From: Rhodospirillaceae bacterium bin65
GTDB taxonomy: Bacteria; Pseudomonadota; Alphaproteobacteria; Bin65
Direction: 5' to 3'
Length of the DNA stretch: 64,000 bases
NCBI GenBank assembly: GCA_002238725.1
Contig: MPMX01000014.1
Coordinates: forward strand, 16,683-80,682
Within the stretch, counting starts at the first letter, position 1, and each line of letters opens with the position of its first letter. The position numbers and the translations under genes are program-made. The notes below the pieces were generated by a model. That model was not told the DNA's origin. It saw only the letters and a list, made by a program, of their open reading frames with translations, and ran no database searches. This document shows, piece after piece, positions 1 to 8,209 of this stretch.

Positions 1-1108
1 TGTCTCGGGCCAGATGAGCGTACCGGGCGGTCGTCTGCACCTGTGTGTGACCGAGCAGCTTGCCGATCATCGGCAGGCCTTCGCCGAGCGCGAGCGCGCG
101 CGAGGCGAAGCTGTGCCGAAGGTCATGGATGCGCACGTCGTCGAGACAGGCGCGGTCCCGGATGCGGCGCCAGGGATGCTGAAGGTCGGTGAGGTGGCTG
201 CCGGGTTTCCTGCCGGCGATCACCCACGGGTTGTCGTCATCGCGCGGCAACGACTCCAGCAATCGCACTGCCGAGGGCGCAAGCGGCACCGCGCGCCCGC
301 CAGTCTTGGTATCGGGCAACCGCAGCTCGCCGGCCTCCATATCGACATGCTCCCATCGCAGCTTCTGGACTTCGGAAAGCCGGCAGCCGGTGAGCATCAG
401 CAACCGGACTGCCGTGACCGCCGAGCGGGTCTCGGAACCGTCCTCGAGGATTTCGTCGAGGACCGTGCCGAGGCGCTGGAACTCCTCGGCGCTCAGGAAC
501 CGCTCCCGCTTCTCCTCCTTGAACCGCTTGACGTGCAGGCAGGGGTTCGAGCCGTCGGGACGCAGGCCCCACATCTCGGCGAGGTTGAACATCTTCGAGA
601 GCACGCCCAGCGTGCGGTTGGCCTGGTAGGGCGTCTTGCGCAGGCCATGATGGAGCTCGGCGATGTCGCTTCTCTGGATCTCCGTCACCTTGCGGCGGCC
701 GATCCTGGGGTCGATGAAGAGCTCGACGGAACGCCGGTACTCGTAGGCCGTGCTCGGCTTGCAATGGGCGGGGACATACTCGTCGAGAAAGCGCTCCCCG
801 AGAGCCTTCACGGTCGCGGCCTTGCGGTCGGCGTCGCGCTGCGCGGCCGGGTCGCCGCCGCCCTTGGCCTCGGCGAGCAGCGACATCGCACGCCGGCGCG
901 CGTCCTCGGGCGCAAGGGCCGTCACGGGGCCGAGGGTCATGCGGCGAAGCTTGCCTTTGGCGCGGAACTGGGTGACGAAGAACTTGCGACCGGACGCCCG
1001 GACACGCAGGCCGAAACCGGGCAGCTCCCGGTCCCAGTAGAAGCGGTCCGAACCGTCGCTCTCGATCCGGTCGATGGCGCGCTTGGTGATCTTGATCTGT
1101 GCCGGCAT
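1..1108 (-). CDS. Tyrosine-type site-specific integrase, 3' end beyond the window
   Basis: The reverse-strand frame starts at an ATG at 1108 and stays open to the left edge, so the C-terminal end is missing. The N-terminal part (about residues 1-100) looks like the arm-binding DUF4102-type domain of tRNA-targeting integrases, with IKITKRAIDRI and YWDRELPGFGLRV. A core-binding SAM-like domain and the catalytic domain follow. The catalytic signature is complete: Arg in LTGCRLSEV, HDLRHSFA, LLGHTQ and the Tyr nucleophile in ARYAHLA. The enzyme would excise and integrate a mobile element. A 3' fragment of a tRNA gene lies about 220 bp upstream of its start, the usual arrangement for an integrase next to its attachment site. 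The element body therefore lies to the left. The family is certain; the element type (phage, ICE or island) cannot be judged here. Confidence 0.9.
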   Translation of the reverse strand, partial: MPAQIKITKRAIDRIESDGSDRFYWDRELPGFGLRVRASGRKFFVTQFRAKGKLRRMTLGPVTALAPEDARRRAMSLLAEAKGGGDPAAQRDADRKAATVKALGERFLDEYVPAHCKPSTAYEYRRSVELFIDPRIGRRKVTEIQRSDIAELHHGLRKTPYQANRTLGVLSKMFNLAEMWGLRPDGSNPCLHVKRFKEEKRERFLSAEEFQRLGTVLDEILEDGSETRSAVTAVRLLMLTGCRLSEVQKLRWEHVDMEAGELRLPDTKTGGRAVPLAPSAVRLLESLPRDDDNPWVIAGRKPGSHLTDLQHPWRRIRDRACLDDVRIHDLRHSFASRALALGEGLPMIGKLLGHTQVQTTARYAHLARD

Positions 1109-1329
1109 GGCGTCGCCCGTTATTCAGTCGTCTGCGGGAAGCACTCTACCACGCTGGGAATCGCATGGGAATCACCGGGAATCAAAATCGCGGTGGGTGC
1201 GTGTCGTGGATTGTCGACGAACAAGGGTCTGGTCAGTTCCTATAACCTGTTGTAGAATATTACTAATGTCGAAGGATGGCGGCGGGAAGAGAAAAGGTGT
1301 CAGGGTATGTCGACAGGCACTTAGGCAAA

Positions 1330-1374
1330 CTCATAACCTGAAGGTCGTAGGTTCAAATCCTACCCCCGCAACCA
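1330..1374 (+). other. Attachment-site remnant: 3' part of initiator tRNA-fMet (CAU)
   Basis: These 45 bp read as the anticodon loop CTCATAA, the 3' half of the anticodon stem, the variable loop, a full T arm (GTAGG / TTCAAAT / CCTAC), the 3' acceptor strand and CCA. The sequence matches the known initiator tRNA-fMet pattern. No 5' half is present: the bases before the anticodon loop do not pair with CCTGA and there is no matching acceptor strand about 77 bp upstream. This is what remains at the distal end when an element integrates at the anticodon loop and its own copy completes the tRNA at the other end. The intact gene is predicted outside the window to the left. Confidence 0.8.
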
Positions 1375-1378
1375 CCGA

Positions 1379-1419
1379 GACCGACATTCCCGAGATGGGC
1401 GTGTCGGTCTTTGTCGTTT
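1379..1419 (+). terminator. Rho-independent-type terminator after the tRNA fragment
   Basis: An 8-bp perfect inverted repeat (GACCGACA / TGTCGGTC) with a 15-nt loop is followed by TTTGTCGTTT. It starts 5 bp after the CCA, so it was probably the terminator of the original tRNA-fMet gene, now stranded with the 3' fragment. Confidence 0.55.
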
Positions 1420-1525
1420 CGGGGCGATTTCCGGTCCATTCCAGGATCCGGGCCAGGTTTCCGCGCAGCGCGATGTCCAGATCGCCCCGCTTTTCCCCGG
1501 AAGGCAGCATGGTTCGCGCGTTCAA

Positions 1526-1562
1526 GCCCCGGATGGAGCGAAGCTGAAATCCGGGGTCCGGG
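1526..1562. repeat. Dispersed CCCCGGAT...ATCCGGGG palindromic repeat
   Basis: The arms CCCCGGAT and ATCCGGGG face each other across a short GAGCGAAGCTGAA centre. The same unit recurs near 11160-11270, 31780-31880 and 37183-37290, always between genes. It resembles REP-type elements. The rest of 1420-1685 shows no gene. Confidence 0.6.
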
Positions 1563-1685
1563 GCCAAAGGGATAGGCCTGTCGGGTCGGCCCCGGTCCCC
1601 GGCTCGACCTGCGGCCGGACGGGGCGGCAGGGAAAAATTGGGCGGCGATGTCGCGAGCGACATGCGAGGCTGTTGAACGGCCCCG

Positions 1686-3302
1686 TTACCCCCGCGCGTC
1701 CTCCAGCGTCATGGCGGCGCCTTTTTCCGCGATCATGATGGTCGGGCTGTTGGTGTTGCCGGAGGTTACCGTCGGCATGATCGAGGCGTCGATCACGCGC
1801 AGGTTTTCCAGCCCGTGCACCTTGAGACGGTCGCTGACCACGGCCTGCGGATCGCTGCCCATCTTGCAGGTGCCGACCGGGTGGAAGATCGTCGTGCCGA
1901 TATCGCCGGCGGCCCGGACCAGTTCGTCCGCGGACTGCATCGCTGCGCCGGGCAGCACCTCCTCCGGCGCGTAGGGGTGCATCGCCGGCGCGGCAGCGAT
2001 GCGCCGGGTCAGCCGGATCGCCTCGACCGCGGTCTGCCGGTCGCCGGGCGTCGAGAGATAATTGGGCGCGATCGCCGGCGGCTCCTTCGGGTCGGGCGAT
2101 TTCAGCGTGACCGCGCCCCGGCTCTCCGGCCGCAGGTCGCACACCGATGCCGTCAGGCCGGGAAAGCGGTGCAGCGGCTCGCCGAACCTGTCGAGCGACA
2201 GGGGCTGGACGTGATATTGCAGGTTGGCGGTCTCGCGCGACGGATCGGATTTCGCGAACACGCCGAGCTGGCTCGGCGCCATGGTCAGCGGCCCGCGCCG
2301 GAACAGGACGTATTCCAGGCCCATCGTCATTTTCCCCAACAGGCTGTTGGCCTGCTGGTTGAGGGTGACGACGTTCGAGACCCGGTAGACGATGCGCAGT
2401 TGCAGATGATCCTGCAGATTGCCGCCGACGCCGGGCAATTCCTGCAGCACGCCCACCCCCTTGTCCTGCAACAGCGCGCCCGGCCCGACGCCGGAGACCT
2501 GGAGCAGGTGCGGCGAGCCGATCGAGCCCGCCGCCAGGATCAGCTCGCCGTCCACATCGACCCGGGTTTCCACGCCCTTGCGCCAGAAGTCGAGGCCGCT
2601 CGCCCGCGCGCCGTCGAAGCGGATGCGCTTTGCCTGGGCATGGGTCAGGATTGTCAGGTTGGGCCGGTTGCGCGCCGGCTTCAGGAAGGCCTGCACCGTG
2701 TTCCAGCGCGCGCCCCGGCGCTGGTTGACCATGAACCTGCCGGTGCCCTCGTTGTCGCCGTCGTTGAAATCCGGCGTCCGTGCGATGCCGGTCTCGTTGC
2801 AGGCGCGCTCGAAGGCGTCGAGGATCTCCCAGCCGACCCGCGGACGCTCGACCCGCCACTCGCCGCCGGTGCCGTGGAAATCGTCCGGCGGGCCGAAATG
2901 ATGCTCGGACTTCTTGAACCAGGGCAGCACATCGTCCCAGCTCCAGCCGCGGTTGCCCATCTGGGCCCAGCCGTCATAATCGCGCATCTGGCCGCGCATG
3001 TAGATCATGCCGTTGATCGAGGAGCAGCCGCCGAGCACCCGGCCGCGCGGATAGTTTAGCGCCCGGCCGTTCAGCCCGTCTTCGGCTTCCGTCTTCAGGC
3101 ACCAGTCGGTGCGCGGGTTGCCCTGGGTATAGAGATAGCCGACCGGCACCTTGATCCAGAAATAGTTGTCCTTGCCGCCGGCCTCGAGCAGCAGCACCCG
3201 GTTGCGCCCGTCCTCGGACAGCCGGTTCGCCAGCACGCAGCCGGCCGAGCCGGCGCCGACGATGACATAGTCGAAGCTGCCGAGGCTGGCGGGTTCGGTC
3301 AT
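1686..3302 (-). CDS. GMC-family FAD-dependent oxidoreductase (choline dehydrogenase-like)
   Basis: The 538-residue product begins with a dinucleotide-binding motif [14 protein letters not shown] and carries LEAGG, the GMC signatures [14 protein letters not shown] and [17 protein letters not shown], and a C-terminal [10 protein letters not shown] plus [12 protein letters not shown] segment that contains the active-site His/Asn region. It therefore oxidises an alcohol group using FAD; the substrate cannot be read from the sequence. I chose the ATG at 3302 ([12 protein letters not shown]) because the Rossmann motif starts a few residues later; an in-frame start 30 bp upstream adds a non-conserved tail. 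It stands alone: the next genes left and right are the tRNA scar and a divergent DUF3253 gene. Confidence 0.88.
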   Translation of the reverse strand: MTEPASLGSFDYVIVGAGSAGCVLANRLSEDGRNRVLLLEAGGKDNYFWIKVPVGYLYTQGNPRTDWCLKTEAEDGLNGRALNYPRGRVLGGCSSINGMIYMRGQMRDYDGWAQMGNRGWSWDDVLPWFKKSEHHFGPPDDFHGTGGEWRVERPRVGWEILDAFERACNETGIARTPDFNDGDNEGTGRFMVNQRRGARWNTVQAFLKPARNRPNLTILTHAQAKRIRFDGARASGLDFWRKGVETRVDVDGELILAAGSIGSPHLLQVSGVGPGALLQDKGVGVLQELPGVGGNLQDHLQLRIVYRVSNVVTLNQQANSLLGKMTMGLEYVLFRRGPLTMAPSQLGVFAKSDPSRETANLQYHVQPLSLDRFGEPLHRFPGLTASVCDLRPESRGAVTLKSPDPKEPPAIAPNYLSTPGDRQTAVEAIRLTRRIAAAPAMHPYAPEEVLPGAAMQSADELVRAAGDIGTTIFHPVGTCKMGSDPQAVVSDRLKVHGLENLRVIDASIMPTVTSGNTNSPTIMIAEKGAAMTLEDARG

Positions 3303-3428
3303 GCTATGCTCCGGCGTTGCGCCGGGCCGCACTGTCTCGCGGCGACGGCAGAATGGCCCGAATACCCTATTCCCGAAGCCCCCCGATCAACAAGGGGCCG
3401 GCAAAATCCGCCAAAAGGGGAATGCAAC

Positions 3429-3743
3429 TTGACTAACCGTCCAGACCCGCCGCCGGCTGCCGCCGGCCGGCCGGACAAGCGAACCGTCCGCGAGATCATC
3501 CTCGACCTCGCCGAAGCGGCCGGCGACGGCACGGTCGGGCCGGGCGACGTGGCGAAGGTCTTCGCCGAGGAACGGCGCAAGCCCGGCGCGCCGGCGCAGT
3601 CGGCGCATCGCTGGTCGCGCATCGTGCGCGAGGAGGCGATCGGCCTCGCCCGGGCCGGCCGGGTGGCGATCCTGCGCAAAGGCAAGCCGGTCGATCCGCA
3701 CACGCCGGTGAAGGGCGTGATCCGCATCCGGCTCGTTCGCTGA
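3429..3743 (+). CDS. DUF3253 family small winged-helix-like protein
   Basis: This 104-residue protein is conserved in its central part: VREIILDLAEAAGDGTVGPGDVAKVFAEE, then W..IVREEAIGLARAGRVAILRKGKPVDP and KGVIRIRL. That pattern matches DUF3253, a family without a defined role that looks like a compact winged-helix fold. I set the start at the TTG at 3429, since AAAAGGGGAA sits directly upstream at about 3413-3422 and the longer in-frame extension overlaps the divergent GMC gene promoter and looks non-coding. It is divergent from the GMC oxidoreductase. Confidence 0.72.
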   Translation: MTNRPDPPPAAAGRPDKRTVREIILDLAEAAGDGTVGPGDVAKVFAEERRKPGAPAQSAHRWSRIVREEAIGLARAGRVAILRKGKPVDPHTPVKGVIRIRLVR

Positions 3744-3840
3744 ACGGCGGCGGCCGGAAATCGTTAGGGCGGACTGGAGAAGAGCCGGATAATCGCCCCG
3801 GAAACGGGTCAGGGCGCGACGGGGGCGGGCCCTGCCCGGC

Positions 3841-4311
3841 CTATTTCAGGACGCCCGGCCAGTTCTTGTCGGCCGTCCGGATATAGCCCGGGATATCCTG
3901 TTTCCAGGTCCGCTGCACGCTGCGGTTGTAGTTGAGGTAGAGCTTGCCGCCGACGACCGACCACTGGTCGACCTCGATCTTGACGGCATAGCCCTGGGCC
4001 ACCCCGTAGGCGCAGTAGCCGCCGTACTGCGGCGCCCAGCGCTCCGGGTTCTGCCTGAACCGGTCGCGGTTGGCGGCGCTGGCGAAATACCAGGTCGCGC
4101 CCTTCCATTCGTGGGTGAAGTCCGGCTTGCCTTCTACTGGCTTGCCCTGGGTGAAATAGGCCACGGGATCGTAGCCGCGGATCGCCTTGCCGCCCGGCGC
4201 GAAAATTTCCGGCTTGGCCGCCGTTGCCGGGCCGGCGGCGTAGAAGGCTGCCGCGGATACGACCGGAACGGCGAGCGCGGCGGCGAGCAGGGTGCGGCGG
4301 GTCAGGATCAT
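3841..4311 (-). CDS. Exported YHS-domain protein
   Basis: The 156-residue product has an export signal, MILTRRTLLAAALAVPVVSAAAF, with a double arginine and an Ala-rich h-region that could use Tat or Sec. The mature part contains a YHS domain: IRGYDPVAYFTQGKPVEG, then TWYFASAANRDRFRQNPERWAPQYGGYCAYGV. YHS domains are thought to bind metal (copper in some relatives), and the Cys in GGYCAYG is the expected ligand region. The start at 4311 is supported by GGAGG just upstream; the longer in-frame extension to 4596 has no coding character. It is convergent with DUF3253 and divergent from the ion channel. Confidence 0.82.
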   Translation of the reverse strand: MILTRRTLLAAALAVPVVSAAAFYAAGPATAAKPEIFAPGGKAIRGYDPVAYFTQGKPVEGKPDFTHEWKGATWYFASAANRDRFRQNPERWAPQYGGYCAYGVAQGYAVKIEVDQWSVVGGKLYLNYNRSVQRTWKQDIPGYIRTADKNWPGVLK

Positions 4312-4601
4312 CGGAGCCTCCCTACGATCTCGGGGATCGAGTTCGATTGCCATGTGGGAATGGCGGGCAGAACATTCATTACAAATCATTATAACACGGT
4401 TGTGAGGCCGCGCCGTGCCGGTGTCCGTGCGCGACGCGGCGTCAGGGTTGATCCGCCGCCGGTGCCATCTAAAAAAAGCATCGAACGATCTTTTCCGCCA
4501 CAGGCGGGACGCAGAGGAGGTGCCGGGTTGAGAATCCGTCGCACGGCCGGCGCTGCAACGGCCGGGACCGGGAAGCCAGATTGCCTGCCGGAGCAACAGC
4601 C

Positions 4602-5447
4602 ATGACCGCTTTGCCGGAACCCGATTCGCCGCTCAACCGGCTGCGCCGGCGCGTCGGCATGTTCATGGAAAGCCGGAGGACGACCCGCGTCATCACCGCG
4701 GTCATCGTCTTCAACGCGATCACCCTCGGCCTCGAAACCTCCGGCAGCGTCATGGAGCGGGCCGGGCCGCTGCTGCTGTTCCTCGACGAAGCGGTGCTGG
4801 CCATTTTCGTGACCGAGCTGCTGGCCAAGCTGTTCGCCTTCGGCTGGCGCTATTTCACCAACGGTTGGAACATCTTCGATTTCGTCATCGTCGGGATCGC
4901 GCTGGCGCCGTCGAGCGGCGACCTGACGGTGCTGCGTTCGCTGCGCATCCTGCGCGTGCTGCGGCTGGTCGCCATCGTGCCGTCGATGCGCAAGGTGGTC
5001 ATGGCGCTGATGACGGCAATTCCCGGCGTCACCAGCGTGATCGCCCTGCTGATGCTGGTCTATTACGTGTTCGGCGTGATGGTGACCAAGCTCTACGGCG
5101 CGGCCTTCCCCGACTGGTTCGGCACGGTCGGCGAGAGCATGTATTCGCTGTTCCAGATCATGACCCTGGAAAGCTGGTCCATGGGCATCGTCCGCCCGGT
5201 GATGGAGCAGTACCCCAACGCCTGGCTGGTTTTTGTGCCCTTCATCCTGATGACCAGCTTCGCCGTCATCAACCTGTTCATCGCCGTCATCGTCAACGCC
5301 ATGACCGAGCAGAGCCAGGCCGAATCCGCGGCCCTGAAGGAGGAAATCCACGCCGTCAGCGAGGCCGAGGCCTCGGCCCTGATGCAGCGCATGGAAGCCC
5401 TGCAGCGCCAGATGGACGAGATCAAGGGAATGCTGGAGAAGCGTTAG
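4602..5447 (+). CDS. Voltage-gated one-domain sodium channel (NaChBac/NavAb-like ion transport protein)
   Basis: The 281-residue protein has the full plan of a prokaryotic Nav subunit. S1-S3 lie at about residues 28-105. S4 at 110-130 carries repeated arginines every third residue (RSLRILRVLRLV). S5 is followed by a pore loop with the filter TLESWSM at 188-194, against TLESWAS in NaChBac. S6 ends in FAVINLFIAVIVNAM. The C-terminal 45 residues form a charged coiled coil, the usual tetramerisation stalk. The filter Glu predicts Na+ selectivity. The start at 4602 follows GGAG at a suitable distance; an upstream TTG at 4581 is less likely. The last 4 bases overlap the convergent hydrolase gene. 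Confidence 0.9.
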   Translation: MTALPEPDSPLNRLRRRVGMFMESRRTTRVITAVIVFNAITLGLETSGSVMERAGPLLLFLDEAVLAIFVTELLAKLFAFGWRYFTNGWNIFDFVIVGIALAPSSGDLTVLRSLRILRVLRLVAIVPSMRKVVMALMTAIPGVTSVIALLMLVYYVFGVMVTKLYGAAFPDWFGTVGESMYSLFQIMTLESWSMGIVRPVMEQYPNAWLVFVPFILMTSFAVINLFIAVIVNAMTEQSQAESAALKEEIHAVSEAEASALMQRMEALQRQMDEIKGMLEKR

Positions 5448-6154
5448 CCGGCAGCTTCGAGCAGCAGCGCCGCGGTCTCGTCCGGGTGCGAGATCATCAG
5501 GTCGTGGGGGCCGTCGATCCGGCGGCGCAGCCAGTCCGGTCCGGACGCAACGCCCGCGTGGATCGCGTGGAAGGGCGACGGGTCATTCGCGCTTGCCAGA
5601 ACGTGCATCTTGCAGGCGACGGTCGCCCAGGCGCCGCTCAGCGTCAGGGGCTCGGTGAAGCAGCGCAGCGGATGCGGCGTCACCTTGGGCTCGACCCAGG
5701 CCTGCTGCGCCGGATCGTCGAGCCAGGCGCTGGCCGGCAGCGGCGGCACCTTCCAGCCGCCGCCCCGTTCCGCGGCGGCCCGTTCGAACGCCGCGACGCG
5801 CTCCGGCGGCGCCATCTCATGCAGGCTTTGCCCGTCGGCCGGGACGAAGGCGTCGAGATAGACCAGCGCCCGCAGCTGTCCGGCTGCGCGGTCGGCGGCG
5901 CCGGTGACGACCATGCCGCCATAGCTGTGGCCGCACAGCACGACATCGTCCAGTTCTTCCCAGTCGAGCAGGTTGACGATGTCGAGGATGTGGGTGTCCA
6001 GTCCGGTCTCGCGGGTCAGCAGGTGGGAGCGCTCGGCGAGGCCGGTCAGCGTCGGCGTGTACACGACATGGCCGTTTGCGCGCAGCCGGCCCGCCACGTC
6101 CCGCCAGCACCAGCCGCCGTGCCAGGCGCCGTGCACCAGGACGAAATCGGTCAT
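5444..6154 (-). CDS. Alpha/beta hydrolase
   Basis: This 236-residue alpha/beta hydrolase starts with the oxyanion segment VLVHGAWHGGWCW, has the nucleophile elbow GHSYGGM, and ends with the catalytic His in GPHDLMISHPDE. It resembles the esterase/hydroxynitrile-lyase-like branch of small hydrolases; the substrate is unknown. Its ATG overlaps the stop of the upstream DenD-like gene (ATGA at 6151-6154), so the two are probably translated from one message and may act on the same pathway, for example by opening a lactone made by the dehydrogenase. That pairing is an inference from overlap only. Confidence 0.85.
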   Translation of the reverse strand: MTDFVLVHGAWHGGWCWRDVAGRLRANGHVVYTPTLTGLAERSHLLTRETGLDTHILDIVNLLDWEELDDVVLCGHSYGGMVVTGAADRAAGQLRALVYLDAFVPADGQSLHEMAPPERVAAFERAAAERGGGWKVPPLPASAWLDDPAQQAWVEPKVTPHPLRCFTEPLTLSGAWATVACKMHVLASANDPSPFHAIHAGVASGPDWLRRRIDGPHDLMISHPDETAALLLEAAG

Positions 6155-7146
6155 CGGCCGGCCTCCCCCTCGGCGCCGCCGCCCGCCAGATCGTCGGCGA
6201 TAAAGCCGCGGACGATGTCGTCGATCGTAGCGTCCGGCGCGATGCCGAGCGCTTCGGCCCGGGCGCCGCGGGCTTCGCCCGGCCAGCCGCCGACGATCCG
6301 CATGGTCGCCGGGTCCGGCTTCCAGCGAATCGCGCCGGTCCGGCGGTTGCCGGCGTTATGCGCCACCGCATCGGCCATGTCCGCCGCCGTCGCCCGGATG
6401 CCGGACAGCAGCAATGTGCGCTTCAGCCCCAGCCGCTCGCCCGGCAGGTTGTGGACGGCGATGAAAGCATCCACCGTGCGTCGCGGCGACAGGCAGGCCA
6501 TCGCGACATGGGGCTCGACCGGGCAATCGTAGTCCCGGCCCTGCAACGGTTCGCGGATAATCGAGCTGGCCCAGGTCGAGGCCGCCCGGTTCGGCGCCGG
6601 CCGCACCATGATCGTCGGCAGGCGCAGGGCCCGGCCGTCGATATAATCCTTGCGGGTGTAGTCGTGGATCAGCTGCTCGCCGACCAGTTTCTGGATGCCG
6701 TAGGAGGTCTGCGGCAGGGGCGGCGTGTCGTCCTCGATAACGTCCGGCAGGTCGCCGCCATAGACCGCAATCGAGGAGGCGAACACCAGACGCGGCGGGC
6801 GGGCCAGCGCACGGCAGGCCTCCAGCACATGGCGCGTGCCGTCCAGGTTGACCCGGTAGCCGAGCGCAAAATCTTCCTCCGCCCCGGCGCTGACGATGGC
6901 CGCGAGATGGAAGACACTGGCCGCATCGGCGCCGATCAGGCGGCGCACCGCCGCGCCGTCGCCGATGTCCCCGGTAACCGCCTCGGCCCGCCCGCCGAAG
7001 TCGTCCGGCGTGACGTTGTCGAACAGGACGAGACCGGTAACCGGCGTCTCAGAACCCTCCGGGCCGGTAAGCGTCCCGCGCTCCAGAATCGCCTTCGCCA
7101 GCTTCCGCCCGAGAAACCCGGCCCCGCCGGTGATGATGACGCGCAT
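6151..7146 (-). CDS. NAD-dependent epimerase/dehydratase, D-erythronate dehydrogenase (DenD)-like
   Basis: The 331-residue SDR of the extended type has the NAD motif TGGAGFLG, the Ser of SSIAVYGG and the catalytic YGIQK. The segment after it (VGEQLIHDYTRKDYIDGRALRLPTIMVRPAPN) closely follows the DenD family, which oxidises D-erythronate at C2 in tetronate catabolism. The other Den pathway genes (a DUF1537 kinase, isomerases) are not present nearby, so its substrate here is open. It is the first gene of a two-gene unit with the overlapping hydrolase. Confidence 0.82.
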   Translation of the reverse strand: MRVIITGGAGFLGRKLAKAILERGTLTGPEGSETPVTGLVLFDNVTPDDFGGRAEAVTGDIGDGAAVRRLIGADAASVFHLAAIVSAGAEEDFALGYRVNLDGTRHVLEACRALARPPRLVFASSIAVYGGDLPDVIEDDTPPLPQTSYGIQKLVGEQLIHDYTRKDYIDGRALRLPTIMVRPAPNRAASTWASSIIREPLQGRDYDCPVEPHVAMACLSPRRTVDAFIAVHNLPGERLGLKRTLLLSGIRATAADMADAVAHNAGNRRTGAIRWKPDPATMRIVGGWPGEARGARAEALGIAPDATIDDIVRGFIADDLAGGGAEGEAGR

Positions 7147-7270
7147 GTGTGCCGCCTTTGGCCCTTTGGTGCTCCTCGCGGTTTCTCCGACAGGGGCCTC
7201 GTCCGGTCAACCGTGCTGGAGATTTGCGCGAATTGGTCATCGCAGCGTCGTCCGGAATCCGTATTGTAAA

Positions 7271-7299
7271 TTGTCAACTGACAGGCGACGGATTAGACT
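7271..7299 (+). promoter_or_regulatory. higBA promoter with overlapping operator palindrome
   Basis: TTGTCA (7271-7276) and TAGACT (7294-7299) are separated by 17 bp, a plausible sigma-70 promoter. A perfect palindrome TGTCA-AC-TGACA (7272-7283) overlaps the -35 element and is the natural candidate for the HigA operator. The predicted transcription start falls on or next to the higB ATG at 7306, so higB may be leaderless. Confidence 0.5.
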
Positions 7300-7305
7300 T
7301 GCGCG

Positions 7306-7584
7306 ATGATCGCTTCGTTCCGGCATCGCGGACTGAAGGCGCTCTACGAGGGCAGGACGGTGCGGCGTGTGGCTCCGGCGCATATTGAGAAGCTGCGGGA
7401 CATTCTTGCGGCGCTCGATCTCAGCCGGGAACCTGGGGACATGAACCTGCCGGGGTTTCGCCTGCACGAATTGAAGGGCCGCCTGAAAGGGCACTGGGCG
7501 GTTTCGGTATCGGGCAACTGGCGCGTAACCTTCCGGTTCGAGGACGGCGCGGCGGTCGATGTGAATTACGTGGACTATCACTGA
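7306..7584 (+). CDS. higB: HigB-type toxin (RelE/ParE superfamily)
   Basis: The 92-residue protein follows the HigB pattern: an N-terminal SFRHRGLKALYEG, then LPGFRLHELKGRLKGHWAVSVSGNWRVTFRFEDG and a terminal VDVNYVDYH. These toxins are ribosome-dependent mRNA endonucleases. It precedes its antitoxin by 12 bp, the reversed order typical of higBA. No ribosome binding site is visible; the predicted promoter places the mRNA start at the ATG. The toxin looks intact. Confidence 0.9.
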   Translation: MIASFRHRGLKALYEGRTVRRVAPAHIEKLRDILAALDLSREPGDMNLPGFRLHELKGRLKGHWAVSVSGNWRVTFRFEDGAAVDVNYVDYH

Positions 7585-7596
7585 GGAGACGGCGAC

Positions 7597-7884
7597 ATGG
7601 CCATGCACAACCCGCCCCATCCGGGCGGCATCGTGAAGCGGCAGTGCCTTGAGCCCTTTGGCCTGACCGTGACGCGGGCCGCAGAAGGGCTGGGCGTCAC
7701 GCGACAGGCGCTTTCCGAGCTGGTGAACGAGCGCACGGGAATATCGGTGGACATGGCAATACGGCTGTCGAAGGCCTTCGGCTCGACGCCCGAGACCTGG
7801 CTCGGGATGCAGATGGCCTGGGATCTCTGGCAGGCCCGCGACCGCGCAGGGCAGATCGCGGTGGAGCGTTTCGCGGCGGCTTGA
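7597..7884 (+). CDS. higA: HigA-type antitoxin (XRE/HTH)
   Basis: The 95-residue protein starts with HNPPHPGGIVKRQCLEP and has a lambda-repressor-like helix-turn-helix, LTVTRAAEGLGVTRQALSELVNERTGISVDMAIRLSKAFG, followed by STPETWLGMQMAWDLWQA. This is the standard HigA family. It should neutralise HigB and repress the operon through the palindrome at 7272-7283. GGAGA lies upstream of its ATG. Confidence 0.92.
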   Translation: MAMHNPPHPGGIVKRQCLEPFGLTVTRAAEGLGVTRQALSELVNERTGISVDMAIRLSKAFGSTPETWLGMQMAWDLWQARDRAGQIAVERFAAA

Positions 7885-7984
7885 CCGGCGAAGTAGACCG
7901 ATGCCGGGTTAGCCGCATGCGCGCCGCGTCGAAGTGCAGTATTCTGGGGCCGCCTGGCGCAAGGGCGCATCCGAAGAGAAAGCG

Positions 7985-8209
7985 ATGACCGATACACTCA
8001 TCGACAGGAATCCGGATATCCTGGGCGGGACTCCGGTATTCGCCGGCACCCGGGTGCCGGTGCGCATCCTGATGGAGCATCTGGAGGCCGGCGACCGGCT
8101 CGACGAATTTCTGGAGGACTATCCGACCGTTTCGCGGCGCCAGGCCGTTGCGGTGCTGGAGCGCGCAACGGCGATGCTGGTGTCCGGTGCCGATGAAGCT
8201 GCTGCTTGA
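7985..8209 (+). CDS. DUF433 antitoxin-like protein
   Basis: The 74-residue product is a full DUF433 domain: IDRNPDILGGTPVFAGTRVPVRILMEHLEAGDRLDEFLEDYP, then VSRRQAVAVLERA. These HTH proteins usually serve as antitoxins to DUF5615 PIN-like toxins, and such a gene overlaps its 3' end by 17 bp. The ATG at 7985 follows GAAGAGAAAG; an in-frame extension to 7934 lacks conservation. The partner toxin is interrupted by a stop codon, so this antitoxin may be orphaned. Confidence 0.85.
   Translation: MTDTLIDRNPDILGGTPVFAGTRVPVRILMEHLEAGDRLDEFLEDYPTVSRRQAVAVLERATAMLVSGADEAAA

Noticed and set aside
1331..1663. Reverse-strand 110-residue frame ending in GVGFEPTTFRL
   Set aside because: The ending is the antisense of the tRNA fragment, a well-known false gene; the rest covers the terminator and a palindromic repeat.
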